Part shown: piece after piece, positions 16,990 to 26,090 of the stretch | Layout: every line of letters starts with the position of its first letter | Numbering within the stretch: the first letter of the stretch is position 1 | Assembly: GCF_017744115.1 (NCBI RefSeq) | Contig: NZ_JAGHQW010000006.1 | Span: 1 to 64,000 of the forward strand | Direction: 5' to 3' | Source of the DNA: Salinisphaera sp. G21_0 | GTDB lineage: Bacteria > Pseudomonadota > Gammaproteobacteria > Pseudomonadales > Endozoicomonadaceae | Length of the DNA stretch: 64,000 bases | Translations under genes and position numbers: made by a program | The notes under the pieces: generated by a model | Seen by the model: the letters and a program-made list of their open reading frames with translations, nothing else | The model's database searches: none | What the model was told of the DNA's origin: nothing

Positions 16990-17203
16990 CCAATGGCGCT
17001 GACTTAAGCTTTAAAGCCCCGCAAACATGGGAATTGATACAGGTTGAGAGATTTGAATTGGAACCACAAAGCACACAGAGAGCACTAAGAAGAGCTTTTC
17101 TTTTCTTTTGCTTTCTGCTCTTTGTGTGCTTTGTGGTTCAAATCGCAGGGTGTCTTAAAGCCTACGTATGGCAAGGCTTTCACTCTTAAGTCAGTGCCAT
17201 TGG
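16990..17203. mobile_element. complete 214-bp MITE-like element with 8-bp target duplication
   Basis: The ends CCAATGGCGCTGACTTAAG (16990-17008) and CTTAAGTCAGTGCCATTGG (17185-17203) are inverted repeats with 18 of 19 bases matching. The flanks CCTAAAAA at 16982-16989 and 17204-17211 are a perfect 8-bp direct repeat. The core 17061-17139 is a long hairpin (GAACCACAAAGCACACA...TGTGTGCTTTGTGGTTC). There is no coding capacity. The element sits between the convergent pilU and ptsP, and each gene's stop codon is in one copy of the duplication. The hairpin may also act as a bidirectional transcription barrier. Confidence 0.85.
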
Positions 17204-17204
17204 C

Positions 17205-19481
17205 CTAAAAACGCCGGCTCTTGATCCCGAGAACCTTGCCCATGCCTTCTTTACACAGGGCAAGTTCCAGGGAGCTGCGAATCACCTGCGCATTGTCGTG
17301 CTTCATTAAATCCGACAATATCATTTTCGCACGATCCATACCGATGCGTCTTAACACCCATTTGACTTTTAACAGATTCACGGCACTCATCGACAGCATA
17401 TCGAAGCCCATGGCCATTAACAGTACCGCTGCAGCAGGGTCACCCGCCATTTCACCGCAGATGCTGACGGTCTTTCCTTCCTGATGGGCATCGTCCGCAA
17501 CTTTCTGTAAGGCATGCAGTACGGCGGGGTGAAAGGAGTGATAAAGGTCAGATACCCGGGGGTTGTTGCGGTCTACGGCCAGCAGGTATTGAATAAGGTC
17601 ATTCGACCCGATGGAAAGAAAGTCGACACGTTGTGCAAGGTCCTTGACCATATAAACGGCAGCGGGCACTTCCACCATCACACCCACCGGTGGCATGGAT
17701 ACTGGCAGGCCTTCAGCAAGCACTTCCGCATGGGCCCGGTGAATCAGGTGTTGCGCTTCCTCGACTTCAAAAATACTGGATACCATCGGCAACATAATCC
17801 GGAGATTATCCAGCCCCACGCTGGCTTTCAACATGGCCCGGACCTGCACCAGAAAGATTTCCGGATGATCCAGTGTTACCCGAATCCCCCGCCAGCCAAG
17901 GAAAGGGTTATCTTCCTTGATGGGGAAATAACTCAGCGACTTATCCCCGCCAATATCCAGGGTTCTCATGGTCACAGGTCTTGGCGCAAAAGCTTCAAGC
18001 TGGTGTCGGTAAATCTTTTCCTGTTCGGATTCACTGGGAAAACGATCCCGAACCATAAAAGGTACTTCAGTCCGATACAGACCAACACCTTCAGCTCCTC
18101 TGTCCAGTGAGCGGATGGTATCGGTCATCAGTCCGGTGTTGACCCAGAGCGGAATACGGTAATTATCCGGGGTCTCACAGGGCAGATCTCTGATGGCTTC
18201 CAACCCCTTACTGAACTGATTTTCCTCTTCCAGTACTTCGATGTAATAATCCAGCAACTCCTGGGCCGGAGAGGAGTAGATCAGGCCAAGATTACCATCC
18301 ACAATCAGTTTTTTTCCGGACAGCTTATGGAAAGGCAGATCAACCACCCCCATGACGGTAGGCACACCTAAAGCACGGGCAAGAATAGCCACATGGGAGT
18401 TACTGGAACCTTGCTTGGAAACCAGACCCGCCAGTGACTCCTGTGGAACCTCGCCCAGCATAACCGGAGAAAGCTCCTCGCTGATCAGAATGGTATTCGC
18501 CGGGTATTCAACCCTCGCATGCTCTCCCTGCTGGAGATGAGAAAGTACTCTGCGCCCCAGGTCCCTGACGTCGGCAGCCCGTTCACGGAGATAATGATCG
18601 TCCATCATTTCGAAATTGCGGATATGCTCTTCGATCACCTGTCTCAAGGCACCCTGTGCCCAGGATCCGCCCCGAATCCGCTCTCTTATCTCCTGCCCAA
18701 GTGCCCGGTCATCCAGCATTCTCAGATAAACATCAAAGAGTGCATGTTCCTCAGCAGGTAAACGGTCAGACAATCGTTCGGCGGTGTCTTTCATTTCTTT
18801 TCGCACCGCAGCCAGTGCATCGTCAAGCAAGGCGAGTTCCAGACCTATATCCTTGCAGGTTCGCTCAGGTACCGCACCAAGATCAGCCGGAGGCGTAATC
18901 ACCACCGCCTCGCCGATGGCTACCCCTGTGGCACCGGCACTCCCCTGAAAGCGCGCAATTCGTTTTTTGCGGGTGGGCGTGGAGACATTATTGATCGAGC
19001 CGGTTGCCTGGGCATGGGCAATAACCCCTGCCAATTGGGCCGACATGGTGACCAGAAACGCTTCTTCATGTTCATCAAAACGCCGCTGCTCAACCTGCTG
19101 AACCACCAGCACACCCAGCGTATTACGGTGATGGATAATGGGGACACCGAGAAAAGAGGTGAATCGCTCTTCTCCGGTTTCGCGGATATAGTGAAATTTC
19201 GGGTGAGAAGCAGCATCTTCGAGGTTTATGGGCTCTTCCCGCAGCCCCACCTGTCCAACAAGGCCTTCAGAATGAAAGAGAGTCACCTGTCCGACTGCGG
19301 AAGGGTTCAAACCCTCTGAAGCCATCAGAGTATAAGAGGTGCTCTCAGAATCGTATAGATAGACCGAGCACACCTCGGTGTTCATGGCACCACGAACCCG
19401 CTGCACAATAATCTGCAGTGCCACTTGTAGATCAGAGGCAGAACTGACTTCCTGTACGATATTGCGCAGGGTGTTTAGCAT
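17205..19481 (-). CDS. ptsP: nitrogen phosphotransferase system enzyme I (PtsP, EI-Ntr)
   Basis: Cytosolic enzyme I of the nitrogen PTS: autophosphorylates from PEP and passes phosphate to NPr. 758 residues. An N-terminal GAF domain (about 1-160: TEVCSVYLYDSES..., HSEGLVGQVGL) senses glutamine in relatives. The phosphohistidine domain carries GSSNSHVAILARALGVP with the active His, and the C-terminal PEP-binding barrel has LYRTEVPFMVRDRFPSE, GWRGIRVTLDHPEIF, and SIGSNDLIQYLLAVDRNN with a final SICGEMAGDP. It lies downstream of rppH on the same strand, as in many gammaproteobacteria, here with a 312-bp gap. Its TAG stop uses the target duplication of the MITE-like element. Confidence 0.96.
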   Translation of the reverse strand: MLNTLRNIVQEVSSASDLQVALQIIVQRVRGAMNTEVCSVYLYDSESTSYTLMASEGLNPSAVGQVTLFHSEGLVGQVGLREEPINLEDAASHPKFHYIRETGEERFTSFLGVPIIHHRNTLGVLVVQQVEQRRFDEHEEAFLVTMSAQLAGVIAHAQATGSINNVSTPTRKKRIARFQGSAGATGVAIGEAVVITPPADLGAVPERTCKDIGLELALLDDALAAVRKEMKDTAERLSDRLPAEEHALFDVYLRMLDDRALGQEIRERIRGGSWAQGALRQVIEEHIRNFEMMDDHYLRERAADVRDLGRRVLSHLQQGEHARVEYPANTILISEELSPVMLGEVPQESLAGLVSKQGSSNSHVAILARALGVPTVMGVVDLPFHKLSGKKLIVDGNLGLIYSSPAQELLDYYIEVLEEENQFSKGLEAIRDLPCETPDNYRIPLWVNTGLMTDTIRSLDRGAEGVGLYRTEVPFMVRDRFPSESEQEKIYRHQLEAFAPRPVTMRTLDIGGDKSLSYFPIKEDNPFLGWRGIRVTLDHPEIFLVQVRAMLKASVGLDNLRIMLPMVSSIFEVEEAQHLIHRAHAEVLAEGLPVSMPPVGVMVEVPAAVYMVKDLAQRVDFLSIGSNDLIQYLLAVDRNNPRVSDLYHSFHPAVLHALQKVADDAHQEGKTVSICGEMAGDPAAAVLLMAMGFDMLSMSAVNLLKVKWVLRRIGMDRAKMILSDLMKHDNAQVIRSSLELALCKEGMGKVLGIKSRRF

Positions 19482-19793
19482 GTCTATGACGTATCCGGTC
19501 TGATAATACTTGCTGCAACTACTTTAACAGTACAATAGCAATCCATGGCAAATTATATTGCCTGTTAACATCTTTCCTGTTATTGCAGCCCACAGGTTTA
19601 AATACATATCCATTGGGCCCGGGAGGCAGTCCGAGAATAATGCCCATAGCGAGGTTGGCAGAAAGTTGAGTATATAAAGCCAGAATTTTTTGATGAATAG
19701 TGCTTCTATTTGCTAAAAAATTCCGACTTTTTAGACCAATTTACTGCCGCCGCAGTAGGGCAGTTTATTCCACGTCAGCCTCCTGACAACCTG
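19482..19793. other. gap between rppH and ptsP
   Basis: 312 bp with no gene. It includes a short AT-rich inverted repeat (CTAAAAA/TTTTTAG, about 19714-19735) and a CTGCCGCCGCAG-type self-complementary patch. In relatives the two genes are usually close, so a separate ptsP promoter here is likely, but I could not pick it out with confidence. Confidence 0.3.
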
Positions 19794-20285
19794 TCACCCC
19801 CCTTTGGACTGTAACTTCCCAATTCTGGGTACCAACTCTTTCAGCGCCCGCCTGTAGACTTCCCGTTTAAAAGAAACCACCTGACCAAGAGGGTACCAGT
19901 AACTCACCCAGCGCCAGCCATCAAATTCCGGAGACCTCGTGTGGTCAACCCGAATACGGTCATCATTGCTCAGCAGCTTCAGCAAAAACCATTTCTGCTT
20001 CTGCCCGATGCACAGCGGTTGCTGATCCCGGCGGACGAGTCGTCTCGGTAGACGATAACGTAACCACCCCCGGGTGCAGCCAAGGATTTCTACATCTTCA
20101 GGATGAAGACCTATCTCCTCAAACAGCTCTCTGTACATGGCATCTTCCGGCGTCTCCCCATCATTGATACCACCCTGGGGAAATTGCCAGGCATCCTGCC
20201 TGATCCGCCGAGCCCACAATAACTGACCGTGATGATTCGCCAGGATAATGCCTACATTTGGCCTGAATCCATCGATGTCAATCAC
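19794..20285 (-). CDS. rppH: RNA pyrophosphohydrolase RppH (Nudix)
   Basis: Removes pyrophosphate from 5'-triphosphorylated RNA and so starts mRNA decay. 163 residues with a full Nudix box [20 protein letters not shown] followed by IGL. The N-terminus [16 protein letters not shown] and the [20 protein letters not shown] segment are typical of RppH. The start is GTG (20283-20285), as in other gammaproteobacterial rppH genes. ptsP lies downstream on the same strand. Confidence 0.95.
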   Translation of the reverse strand: MIDIDGFRPNVGIILANHHGQLLWARRIRQDAWQFPQGGINDGETPEDAMYRELFEEIGLHPEDVEILGCTRGWLRYRLPRRLVRRDQQPLCIGQKQKWFLLKLLSNDDRIRVDHTRSPEFDGWRWVSYWYPLGQVVSFKREVYRRALKELVPRIGKLQSKGG

Positions 20286-20565
20286 GTATATGGCTACCTT
20301 AGAGCCACCATCCTATGGTACGAATACCCCCCCCCACTTCCAGGAACATAATCATAACCCCACACTAAAACGGGGCATGAAGCTGACTGTTCAAAGAACA
20401 ACAGGATTTAGACGCAATCACTTGTCGGTGGCCACTTAAACTATTACTTATCACGCATTGTTTCACAAACGGATACAACACAGCAAACCTTCAGGGTGAA
20501 TGGCGATTGGAACTATCAAACTTATTGACATGATGTACCAGAAGGCTGTTCGAAAATAGACTGTC

Positions 20566-22494
20566 CTACTGCACGGATGCAGAATCCAGAGGTAACAAGG
20601 GGTTCTTTGTAACAGAGGGCTGTTTATTACAGAACAGCCGTTTGTCTTCCATTGATTGTGAGTAAAGCCGGTCATACCAGTCATTTGCCGAACGACTGAA
20701 TTCAGAGTTTACGCAGTCCTTGAAAGCGCTCATGGCGGTGGTTATATACTGGTAGGTCTTGTCGGCTAAAGCTCTTGAGCCATCATAGCAAAGCATATAG
20801 TAATAAATGGAGTTCAGATACTCACCTTTTCTGAAATAGATAAACCCAAGTTGCTTATTTATGGCCATGAGGTACGTGAGGTCATTGTTATATTCAGCCA
20901 CAGGCAACTGCTGGAACAGAGTGTTGATGGCCATATCCAGCTGATTCAACCGGGTTAATGCTATTGCTAAATTGAGGTTGAAATGATAATTCACCTTTGT
21001 ACACTCCAAAGCAAAATTCATGGCACAAGTCCAGGACGCAAACCAATTAGGATCTTCTGGCTTCAGGCCCGAAGCCAGGGATTCCAGATCTTTCCATCGA
21101 GTAATGGCCCATTTCATCTGATCAGGCGACAGATACGCTGTGGAAGTCTGTGAAGCTTCTAAGAAAGACATAGATGAATAATAGAGTGGAAAGATAAAAC
21201 TCAAGATATTTACTTTATTGGCTATTGACTTTGGCTTTAGATTATTAAACCAGCAAACAGCATTTGTTACAAATTGCTTGTCATCACACATTCTGACAAT
21301 TTGCTTCATGGCTGAATGTATAAATGAGTATGCATCATCAGGGACATCCACCGTGCTGGCAAAACCACGCATATAAAAATTTATAGAAGTGACGTAGCTC
21401 CGTTCTTTATAAAATAAGAATCCTAACTGTTTGTTAACACCTAAAAGATATCTCTGATCATTAGACTTATTCAGCTGATCAAGCAAAATCTCTTTTGCCT
21501 GGTCCATATTCTTGAGTCTTGTTAAAGCTTTCGCCACATTTAAATTGTAGTGATAGTCCTCCTCAGAGCACTGCAGGGCAAAATCAAGGGCGTTCTGCCA
21601 CGCTTTAGCCCGTTGACTGCTCCCTCCTTTCTGGGATTTTGCATACCTTTCCAATAAGCCCCAATGGGAAATCAGGATTTTTTTTCTCAAAAAAGCTGGA
21701 AGTTGTTGAGAGCTTTGAACATCCGCCGCCGATGACTCCAGTTGTGCAGTGATAGACACTTCTTCATCATGGTTGGTCGAAGAGACAGATTCATTTGCAT
21801 GAGGTGTTTGGGGAGATGCCAGATCCTGTGTTTGTACAGGGTCAGCACTTGCTTCTGCTTCCGGTGGACAAAAGTTCGGAAAACTGACTGCACCAGACTG
21901 CTCACCGATACTCAGGTTTTCCATCAAATAAACAGGAGCTGATGCAACATGATCTCCCGATGGGGTGGGTTTGCTTAAATAACCATCCACAGTTTCAAGC
22001 CTTGTGTTGGACACCTGCCTTTGCTTCCATAAATGGCTAAAGCTATTATCCACTGGTTGAACACAAGGCTCTGCAAACTGCTGTGGTATGATGCAGTCAG
22101 TTGGCGGAAACACAGAAGAGAGACCTTCTCCTGGCTGATCCGCCAGACAAGTTGCAACAGGCGTAGATGGGGATAACTCTGTCATCGACGCCACAGGAGT
22201 TTGATGGCCTTGCAGGACATCTAAATGACTCAGAGAAGTAGAATAACTGGCTGGATTAGGAGCTAAACCTCCTCCGCTTTCATCAAGCAGGTTATACAGA
22301 TTTTGCCTGATCCAATGTTCTGGATCATGACTCTTCACATTAGCCAGATAATTTGTTGTTCTTGCTTCAGGGTGGCAATTTGATACTTGACGTTGGCCAA
22401 AAACAGATGAATCAGTCTGAACGGTTTTGCGGTGATCATAATAATTCATCAAGCCATAGGGCGTAACAGATAGTACACCACTGTTTCTTTCCAT
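20566..22494 (-). CDS. large protein with internally duplicated helical repeats; unknown function
   Basis: About 640 residues. I do not recognise a family. The N-terminal ~260 residues are Ser/Pro/Thr-rich and probably disordered. The rest holds two copies of a ~190-residue helical unit, each with the pattern W..A..FAL.C....YH.NLN.A.ALTRL then NKQLGF.YF....Y..SI.FYM (about 300-385 and 490-575). The helix-turn-helix spacing resembles TPR or Sel1-like solenoids. The frame also has a TTG start at 22506; the ATG at 22494 is preferred. No signal peptide. Its AT-rich codon use resembles the serpins and other accessory genes here, so a host-interaction protein is possible but unproven. Confidence 0.6.
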   Translation of the reverse strand: MERNSGVLSVTPYGLMNYYDHRKTVQTDSSVFGQRQVSNCHPEARTTNYLANVKSHDPEHWIRQNLYNLLDESGGGLAPNPASYSTSLSHLDVLQGHQTPVASMTELSPSTPVATCLADQPGEGLSSVFPPTDCIIPQQFAEPCVQPVDNSFSHLWKQRQVSNTRLETVDGYLSKPTPSGDHVASAPVYLMENLSIGEQSGAVSFPNFCPPEAEASADPVQTQDLASPQTPHANESVSSTNHDEEVSITAQLESSAADVQSSQQLPAFLRKKILISHWGLLERYAKSQKGGSSQRAKAWQNALDFALQCSEEDYHYNLNVAKALTRLKNMDQAKEILLDQLNKSNDQRYLLGVNKQLGFLFYKERSYVTSINFYMRGFASTVDVPDDAYSFIHSAMKQIVRMCDDKQFVTNAVCWFNNLKPKSIANKVNILSFIFPLYYSSMSFLEASQTSTAYLSPDQMKWAITRWKDLESLASGLKPEDPNWFASWTCAMNFALECTKVNYHFNLNLAIALTRLNQLDMAINTLFQQLPVAEYNNDLTYLMAINKQLGFIYFRKGEYLNSIYYYMLCYDGSRALADKTYQYITTAMSAFKDCVNSEFSRSANDWYDRLYSQSMEDKRLFCNKQPSVTKNPLLPLDSASVQ

Positions 22495-22601
22495 AACAAA
22501 ACTCAATTTATAAAAAACTCTTAGACAGTCTTGGTAATAAAAAATTCAAAAAACTTAATATTCAGAATTGGGTAATTGCTTTTGGGTTGGTAAAGAACCT
22601 G

Positions 22602-22607
22602 TATAAT
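22602..22607 (+). promoter_or_regulatory. candidate -10 box for the HAD phosphatase gene
   Basis: TATAAT lies 44 bp before the ATG at 22651. The -35 region is weak (CTTTTG at 17 bp spacing). It is the best sigma-70-like -10 element in this 144-bp divergent gap. Confidence 0.35.
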
Positions 22608-22650
22608 CCCCTCAGGAAACACTCGGCCTTAATAATAAACCGGAGTAACA

Positions 22651-23307
22651 ATGACCCTGGCAATCTTTGATCTGGACAATACTCTCATTGCTGGTGACAG
22701 TGATGCCCTGTGGGGAGAGTTTATGGCCGCTAATGGCCTGGTTGATAGTGAAAGCTTCAGGGAAGGTAACCACCGTTTCTATAAACAGTATCAACAGGGG
22801 GTTATGGACATCCGGGAGTATCTGGATTTTTGCCTTGAGCCATTAACACAATACTCCCTGGAAGCGCTTGCCACCTGGCATGGTCAGTTTATGGCACAGG
22901 TTATCAGCCCCATCCTGTTGGATAAAGCGCTGGCCAGGATAGAACACCATCGCCAGCGTGGTGATTATATTATGATCATCACCGCGACCAATCGCTTTGT
23001 GACCAAACCCATTGCTGACCAGTTCAAGGTAGATGCCCTGCTGGCCATTGACCTGGAGATCAGCGACAACCGCTATACTGGCAACGTTACCGGAATCCCC
23101 ACCTATCAGCAGGGGAAAGTACTCCGCCTGCAGGAATGGCTTAACCAGCACCCGGAGCACTCAATGGCAGGCAGCTACTTCTACAGCGACTCTCAAAATG
23201 ACCTGCCGCTGCTGAAGAAGGTCGACAACCCTGTCGCTGTCGACCCTGACCCGGAACTCAAAAGCTTTGCAGAAGCCCATGGCTGGCCAGTTATCAGTTT
23301 CCGTTAG
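22651..23307 (+). CDS. HAD-superfamily phosphatase, SerB-like (HAD-IB)
   Basis: 218 residues. Motif I is FDLDNTLIAGDSD with the nucleophile Asp, motif II the Thr of ITATNRFVT, and motif III/IV YSDSQNDLPLL. The cap between motifs I and II is helical, as in phosphoserine-phosphatase-like HAD-IB enzymes. The substrate is not identifiable; relatives are annotated as phosphoserine or histidinol-phosphate phosphatase-like. GGAG lies ten bases before the ATG. It is convergent with rlmI, only 25 bp away. Confidence 0.85.
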   Translation: MTLAIFDLDNTLIAGDSDALWGEFMAANGLVDSESFREGNHRFYKQYQQGVMDIREYLDFCLEPLTQYSLEALATWHGQFMAQVISPILLDKALARIEHHRQRGDYIMIITATNRFVTKPIADQFKVDALLAIDLEISDNRYTGNVTGIPTYQQGKVLRLQEWLNQHPEHSMAGSYFYSDSQNDLPLLKKVDNPVAVDPDPELKSFAEAHGWPVISFR

Positions 23308-23332
23308 TGGCTCTATGAATCTTAAAGGCTAT

Positions 23333-24526
23333 TTATTGAACAGTTAACCGGGCAAAAATCGCTTTGATATAGTCCGTCTCCGGAATGCATGGGTGCACAG
23401 GATGATCCGGTCCCTGGTGCCCCTGGTCCAGAATCTGCAGGTTACGGTCAATATGACGACTGCCAGCCCGTAGCAAATCGATCATATTATCCCGGTGCAA
23501 ATGCATTGAGCAGGAAGCTGCCACCAGATAACCATCCCTCTCCAGTAAACGCATAGCCAGCTCATTGATGCGACGATAGGCCTGTTCACCCGCTTTAATA
23601 TCTTTGCGCTTTTTAATAAAGGCGGGCGGATCAACAATAACCAGGTCAAACCGTTCCTGGCCGTCTTTCAACGCTTTCAATGCTTCAAAGGCGTCACCTT
23701 GCAGAGTGTCCACCTTATGCTGAACCTCATTGAGTTCAGCATTGGCATGAACATTTTCCAATGCCAGGGCAGAGGCATCGACGCAGGTCACTTTATCCGC
23801 CCCGAAAGCCGCCGCCTGAATGCCCCAGCCACCCACATAACTGAAAACATCCAGCACCCGTTTGCCTTTTACATAATGCCGCAGGCGGTCCCGATTGAGC
23901 CGGTGATCATAAAACCACCCGGTTTTCTGGCCTTCCATCACCGGAGCCTGAAAGCTGACCCCATTCTCTTCCAGCACCACCACTTCCGGAACGGTTCCGG
24001 AAGCTACCTCAACATATTGGGGCAGGTCTTCAAGCTTGCGGGCATTGCCACTGTTCTTGAACAAAATACCTTTAGGTTTCAGAACCTGGTTTAATGCTTC
24101 AACAACGTCATCCCGAACCAGCTCCATACCCTCCGTGGATATCTGCGCCACCAGTACCTCATCAAACCGGTCAACCACCAGCCCGGGCAATCCGTCACTA
24201 TCACCATAAACTAACCGGTAATAGGGCTTTTCAAACAATCGCTCGCGCAGACTGAGAGCAACGTTAATTCTGTGAATCAAAAGCGCCTTATCCAGTGGCC
24301 GGTCAGCTTCCCGACTGACCAGGCGGGCACAGATCAGGCTATTGGGGTTCACATAAGCCGTACCCAGCGTCTTGCCAAAGGCATTTTCAACCAGCACACA
24401 CTCACCCACGGCAAAGCTGCTCAGTGGTGTGGTCTGCGTATCCACTTCATTACTGTATATCCACAGGTGCCCGAGTTTCAGGCGGCGGTCAGCCTTATTC
24501 TTCAGGCGTAATCGTTTTAATATCAT
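23333..24526 (-). CDS. rlmI: 23S rRNA m5C1962 methyltransferase RlmI-like
   Basis: SAM-dependent methyltransferase of the RlmI/YccW type. From the ATG at 24526 it has 397 residues: an N-terminal PUA domain (KLGHLWIYSNEVDT), then a Rossmann methyltransferase core with VLDVFSYVGGWGIQAAAFGA (SAM motif I), DLVIVDPPAFIKKRKD (motif IV) and AASCSMHLHRDNM near the end, which holds the catalytic Cys. The frame is open 64 codons further upstream, but that part lacks the family N-terminus, and AAGGG precedes the chosen ATG. Confidence 0.9.
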   Translation of the reverse strand: MILKRLRLKNKADRRLKLGHLWIYSNEVDTQTTPLSSFAVGECVLVENAFGKTLGTAYVNPNSLICARLVSREADRPLDKALLIHRINVALSLRERLFEKPYYRLVYGDSDGLPGLVVDRFDEVLVAQISTEGMELVRDDVVEALNQVLKPKGILFKNSGNARKLEDLPQYVEVASGTVPEVVVLEENGVSFQAPVMEGQKTGWFYDHRLNRDRLRHYVKGKRVLDVFSYVGGWGIQAAAFGADKVTCVDASALALENVHANAELNEVQHKVDTLQGDAFEALKALKDGQERFDLVIVDPPAFIKKRKDIKAGEQAYRRINELAMRLLERDGYLVAASCSMHLHRDNMIDLLRAGSRHIDRNLQILDQGHQGPDHPVHPCIPETDYIKAIFARLTVQ

Positions 24527-24878
24527 GAGCGAACCCTTTTCATTCAGGCAGATCCCGTCAGGCTGGAATACCGGTAAAGCCTGAGAGATAATCCAGGCGT
24601 CAAAGCCAGAATCAGCCAGGAACCGAAAATCACGCCCTGCCATCCCATCCAACGCCAGAACAGGTCCAGATAAAAACCAGATAAAGGGAAGACGCACAGG
24701 CTTTCGCCTGTTTCGCATTATGGCTTACCCAGCTGCTGGCAGAGGAATGGGCAATGAAAAAACCAAAAGCATTTACCAGAAAACCGGTAATGATCATTAT
24801 GACATTGGCAAATATACGGATACCAACACCTTTAATGGAACTTTAGTCTCTACCAAAACCTTCACAGGAGCTGTAGAG

Positions 24879-25238
24879 ATGTCCCATAACAATTCCCACA
24901 ACGACGAAGAACCATTGAACACCCTGCTCCAATCATTGCTGGACAGGGCCGATAACCGCTCAACGATGGACCTTCTCGAGTCAGCCCACAAAGGATTTAC
25001 CCGGGGTGCCAATGACTACGTTGAAGGGGCAACAGGAAAAATATCCCCAGCCGATATTAAAAAACATCTTCGGATTTATCCCCTGGCACAAATGCTGATC
25101 AGCATTGTCAAATACCATGAGCTGAACAAGAACACGGATATTATCCGCCAAACAGTTATGGCCTTGCTGGATAGCCTTGATGACAGCCTGCCTTCAGAGT
25201 TTGATGAGGCTCAGACACTGGAGTCAACGCTGCACTGA
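24879..25238 (+). CDS. small protein of unknown function
   Basis: 119 residues from the ATG at 24879, which has AGGAG about eight bases upstream; the open frame itself begins at 24720. It is mostly helical and acidic (NTLLQSLLDRADN, LAQMLISIVKYHELN, TVMALLDSLDDSLPSEF), without membrane segments or known motifs. It precedes the PhyH-like gene by 40 bp on the same strand and may share its transcript. Confidence 0.6.
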   Translation: MSHNNSHNDEEPLNTLLQSLLDRADNRSTMDLLESAHKGFTRGANDYVEGATGKISPADIKKHLRIYPLAQMLISIVKYHELNKNTDIIRQTVMALLDSLDDSLPSEFDEAQTLESTLH

Positions 25239-25278
25239 ACTCGTTCCAGCAAAAGCCACTGAATGAGGGACCTGAGTA

Positions 25279-26076
25279 ATGATTGATCAAAGTGAATTGC
25301 AGGAAAAAGGTTACATTATCGTCCCTGACCTGGTGCCGGGGCAGTTACTCCAGCCCGTTATCAAAGCCATTACCGACTTTCTGGAGGTTAATCTGGATGA
25401 TCCCACAACCTGGTACCGGAAAAACCTGGGCAGTAATGGTATTGTGCCCATTCATCATCATCAGGCATTCTGGGATATCCGCCAGTATGAGCCTGTCTAC
25501 CGATTGTATGCTGACCTTTTAAAGACAGACGATCTCTGGGTAAGGTTGGATCGAGCCTCCTTCAAACCCCCCTGGCGTCCGGAGCACCCGGATAAGAAAG
25601 ACGACAGTCAGATCCACCTGGACAGCCATCCGGAAAAAGTGTTCCTGCCAAGATACCAGGGGATTCTCTACCTGACGGATACGGCGGAAAATCAGGGGGC
25701 ATTCTGTTGTGTTCCCAGCCTTTACACCGGGAAACAAACGACACTTGATCGTGACTCTCTACTCTTTACCGATGAAGAGCTGAAAGGCCATGATATTGTC
25801 CATCTGGCGGGCAAGGCCGGAACCTTTATTCTATGGGACTCACGCCTGCCCCATGCCAGCAGCCTGAACCACCATTCAAAGCCACGCCTGACCCAATATA
25901 TCTCCATGTTCCCGGCGGGTACCGAAGATAACCGGGAAGAGCGTATTCAGCTATGGCGTGACAAAAGAGCGCCTGAGCGCTGGCGTAACTTTCCGTATCA
26001 ACAGGACCCGGAACCCGGTGAACCCGCTAAACTGACGCCCGTGGGAGAACAGCTTCTGGGTCTTGGATCAACATAG
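25279..26076 (+). CDS. phytanoyl-CoA dioxygenase (PhyH) family protein
   Basis: Fe(II)/2-oxoglutarate-dependent oxygenase fold, 265 residues. The iron-binding HxD is H113-D115 in QIHLDSHPEK. The distal His is in RLPHASSLNH and the 2-oxoglutarate Arg probably lies in SKPRLTQYISMF. An early LEEKGYIIVPDLV-like start (here LQEKGYIIVPDLVPG) is typical. The substrate is unknown; the family includes lipid, ectoine and natural-product hydroxylases. It ends close to the convergent amidase gene. Confidence 0.85.
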   Translation: MIDQSELQEKGYIIVPDLVPGQLLQPVIKAITDFLEVNLDDPTTWYRKNLGSNGIVPIHHHQAFWDIRQYEPVYRLYADLLKTDDLWVRLDRASFKPPWRPEHPDKKDDSQIHLDSHPEKVFLPRYQGILYLTDTAENQGAFCCVPSLYTGKQTTLDRDSLLFTDEELKGHDIVHLAGKAGTFILWDSRLPHASSLNHHSKPRLTQYISMFPAGTEDNREERIQLWRDKRAPERWRNFPYQQDPEPGEPAKLTPVGEQLLGLGST

Positions 26077-26090
26077 TCTGGACTGATGCA

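Noticed and set aside
16990-17203. Reading the hairpin between pilU and ptsP simply as a bidirectional terminator
   Set aside because: It may act as one, but the terminal inverted repeats, the 8-bp target duplication and related copies elsewhere show it is primarily a mobile repeat.
24527-24718. 64-codon upstream extension of rlmI
   Set aside because: The PUA-domain N-terminus starts at 24526 with a Shine-Dalgarno; the extension has no family similarity.
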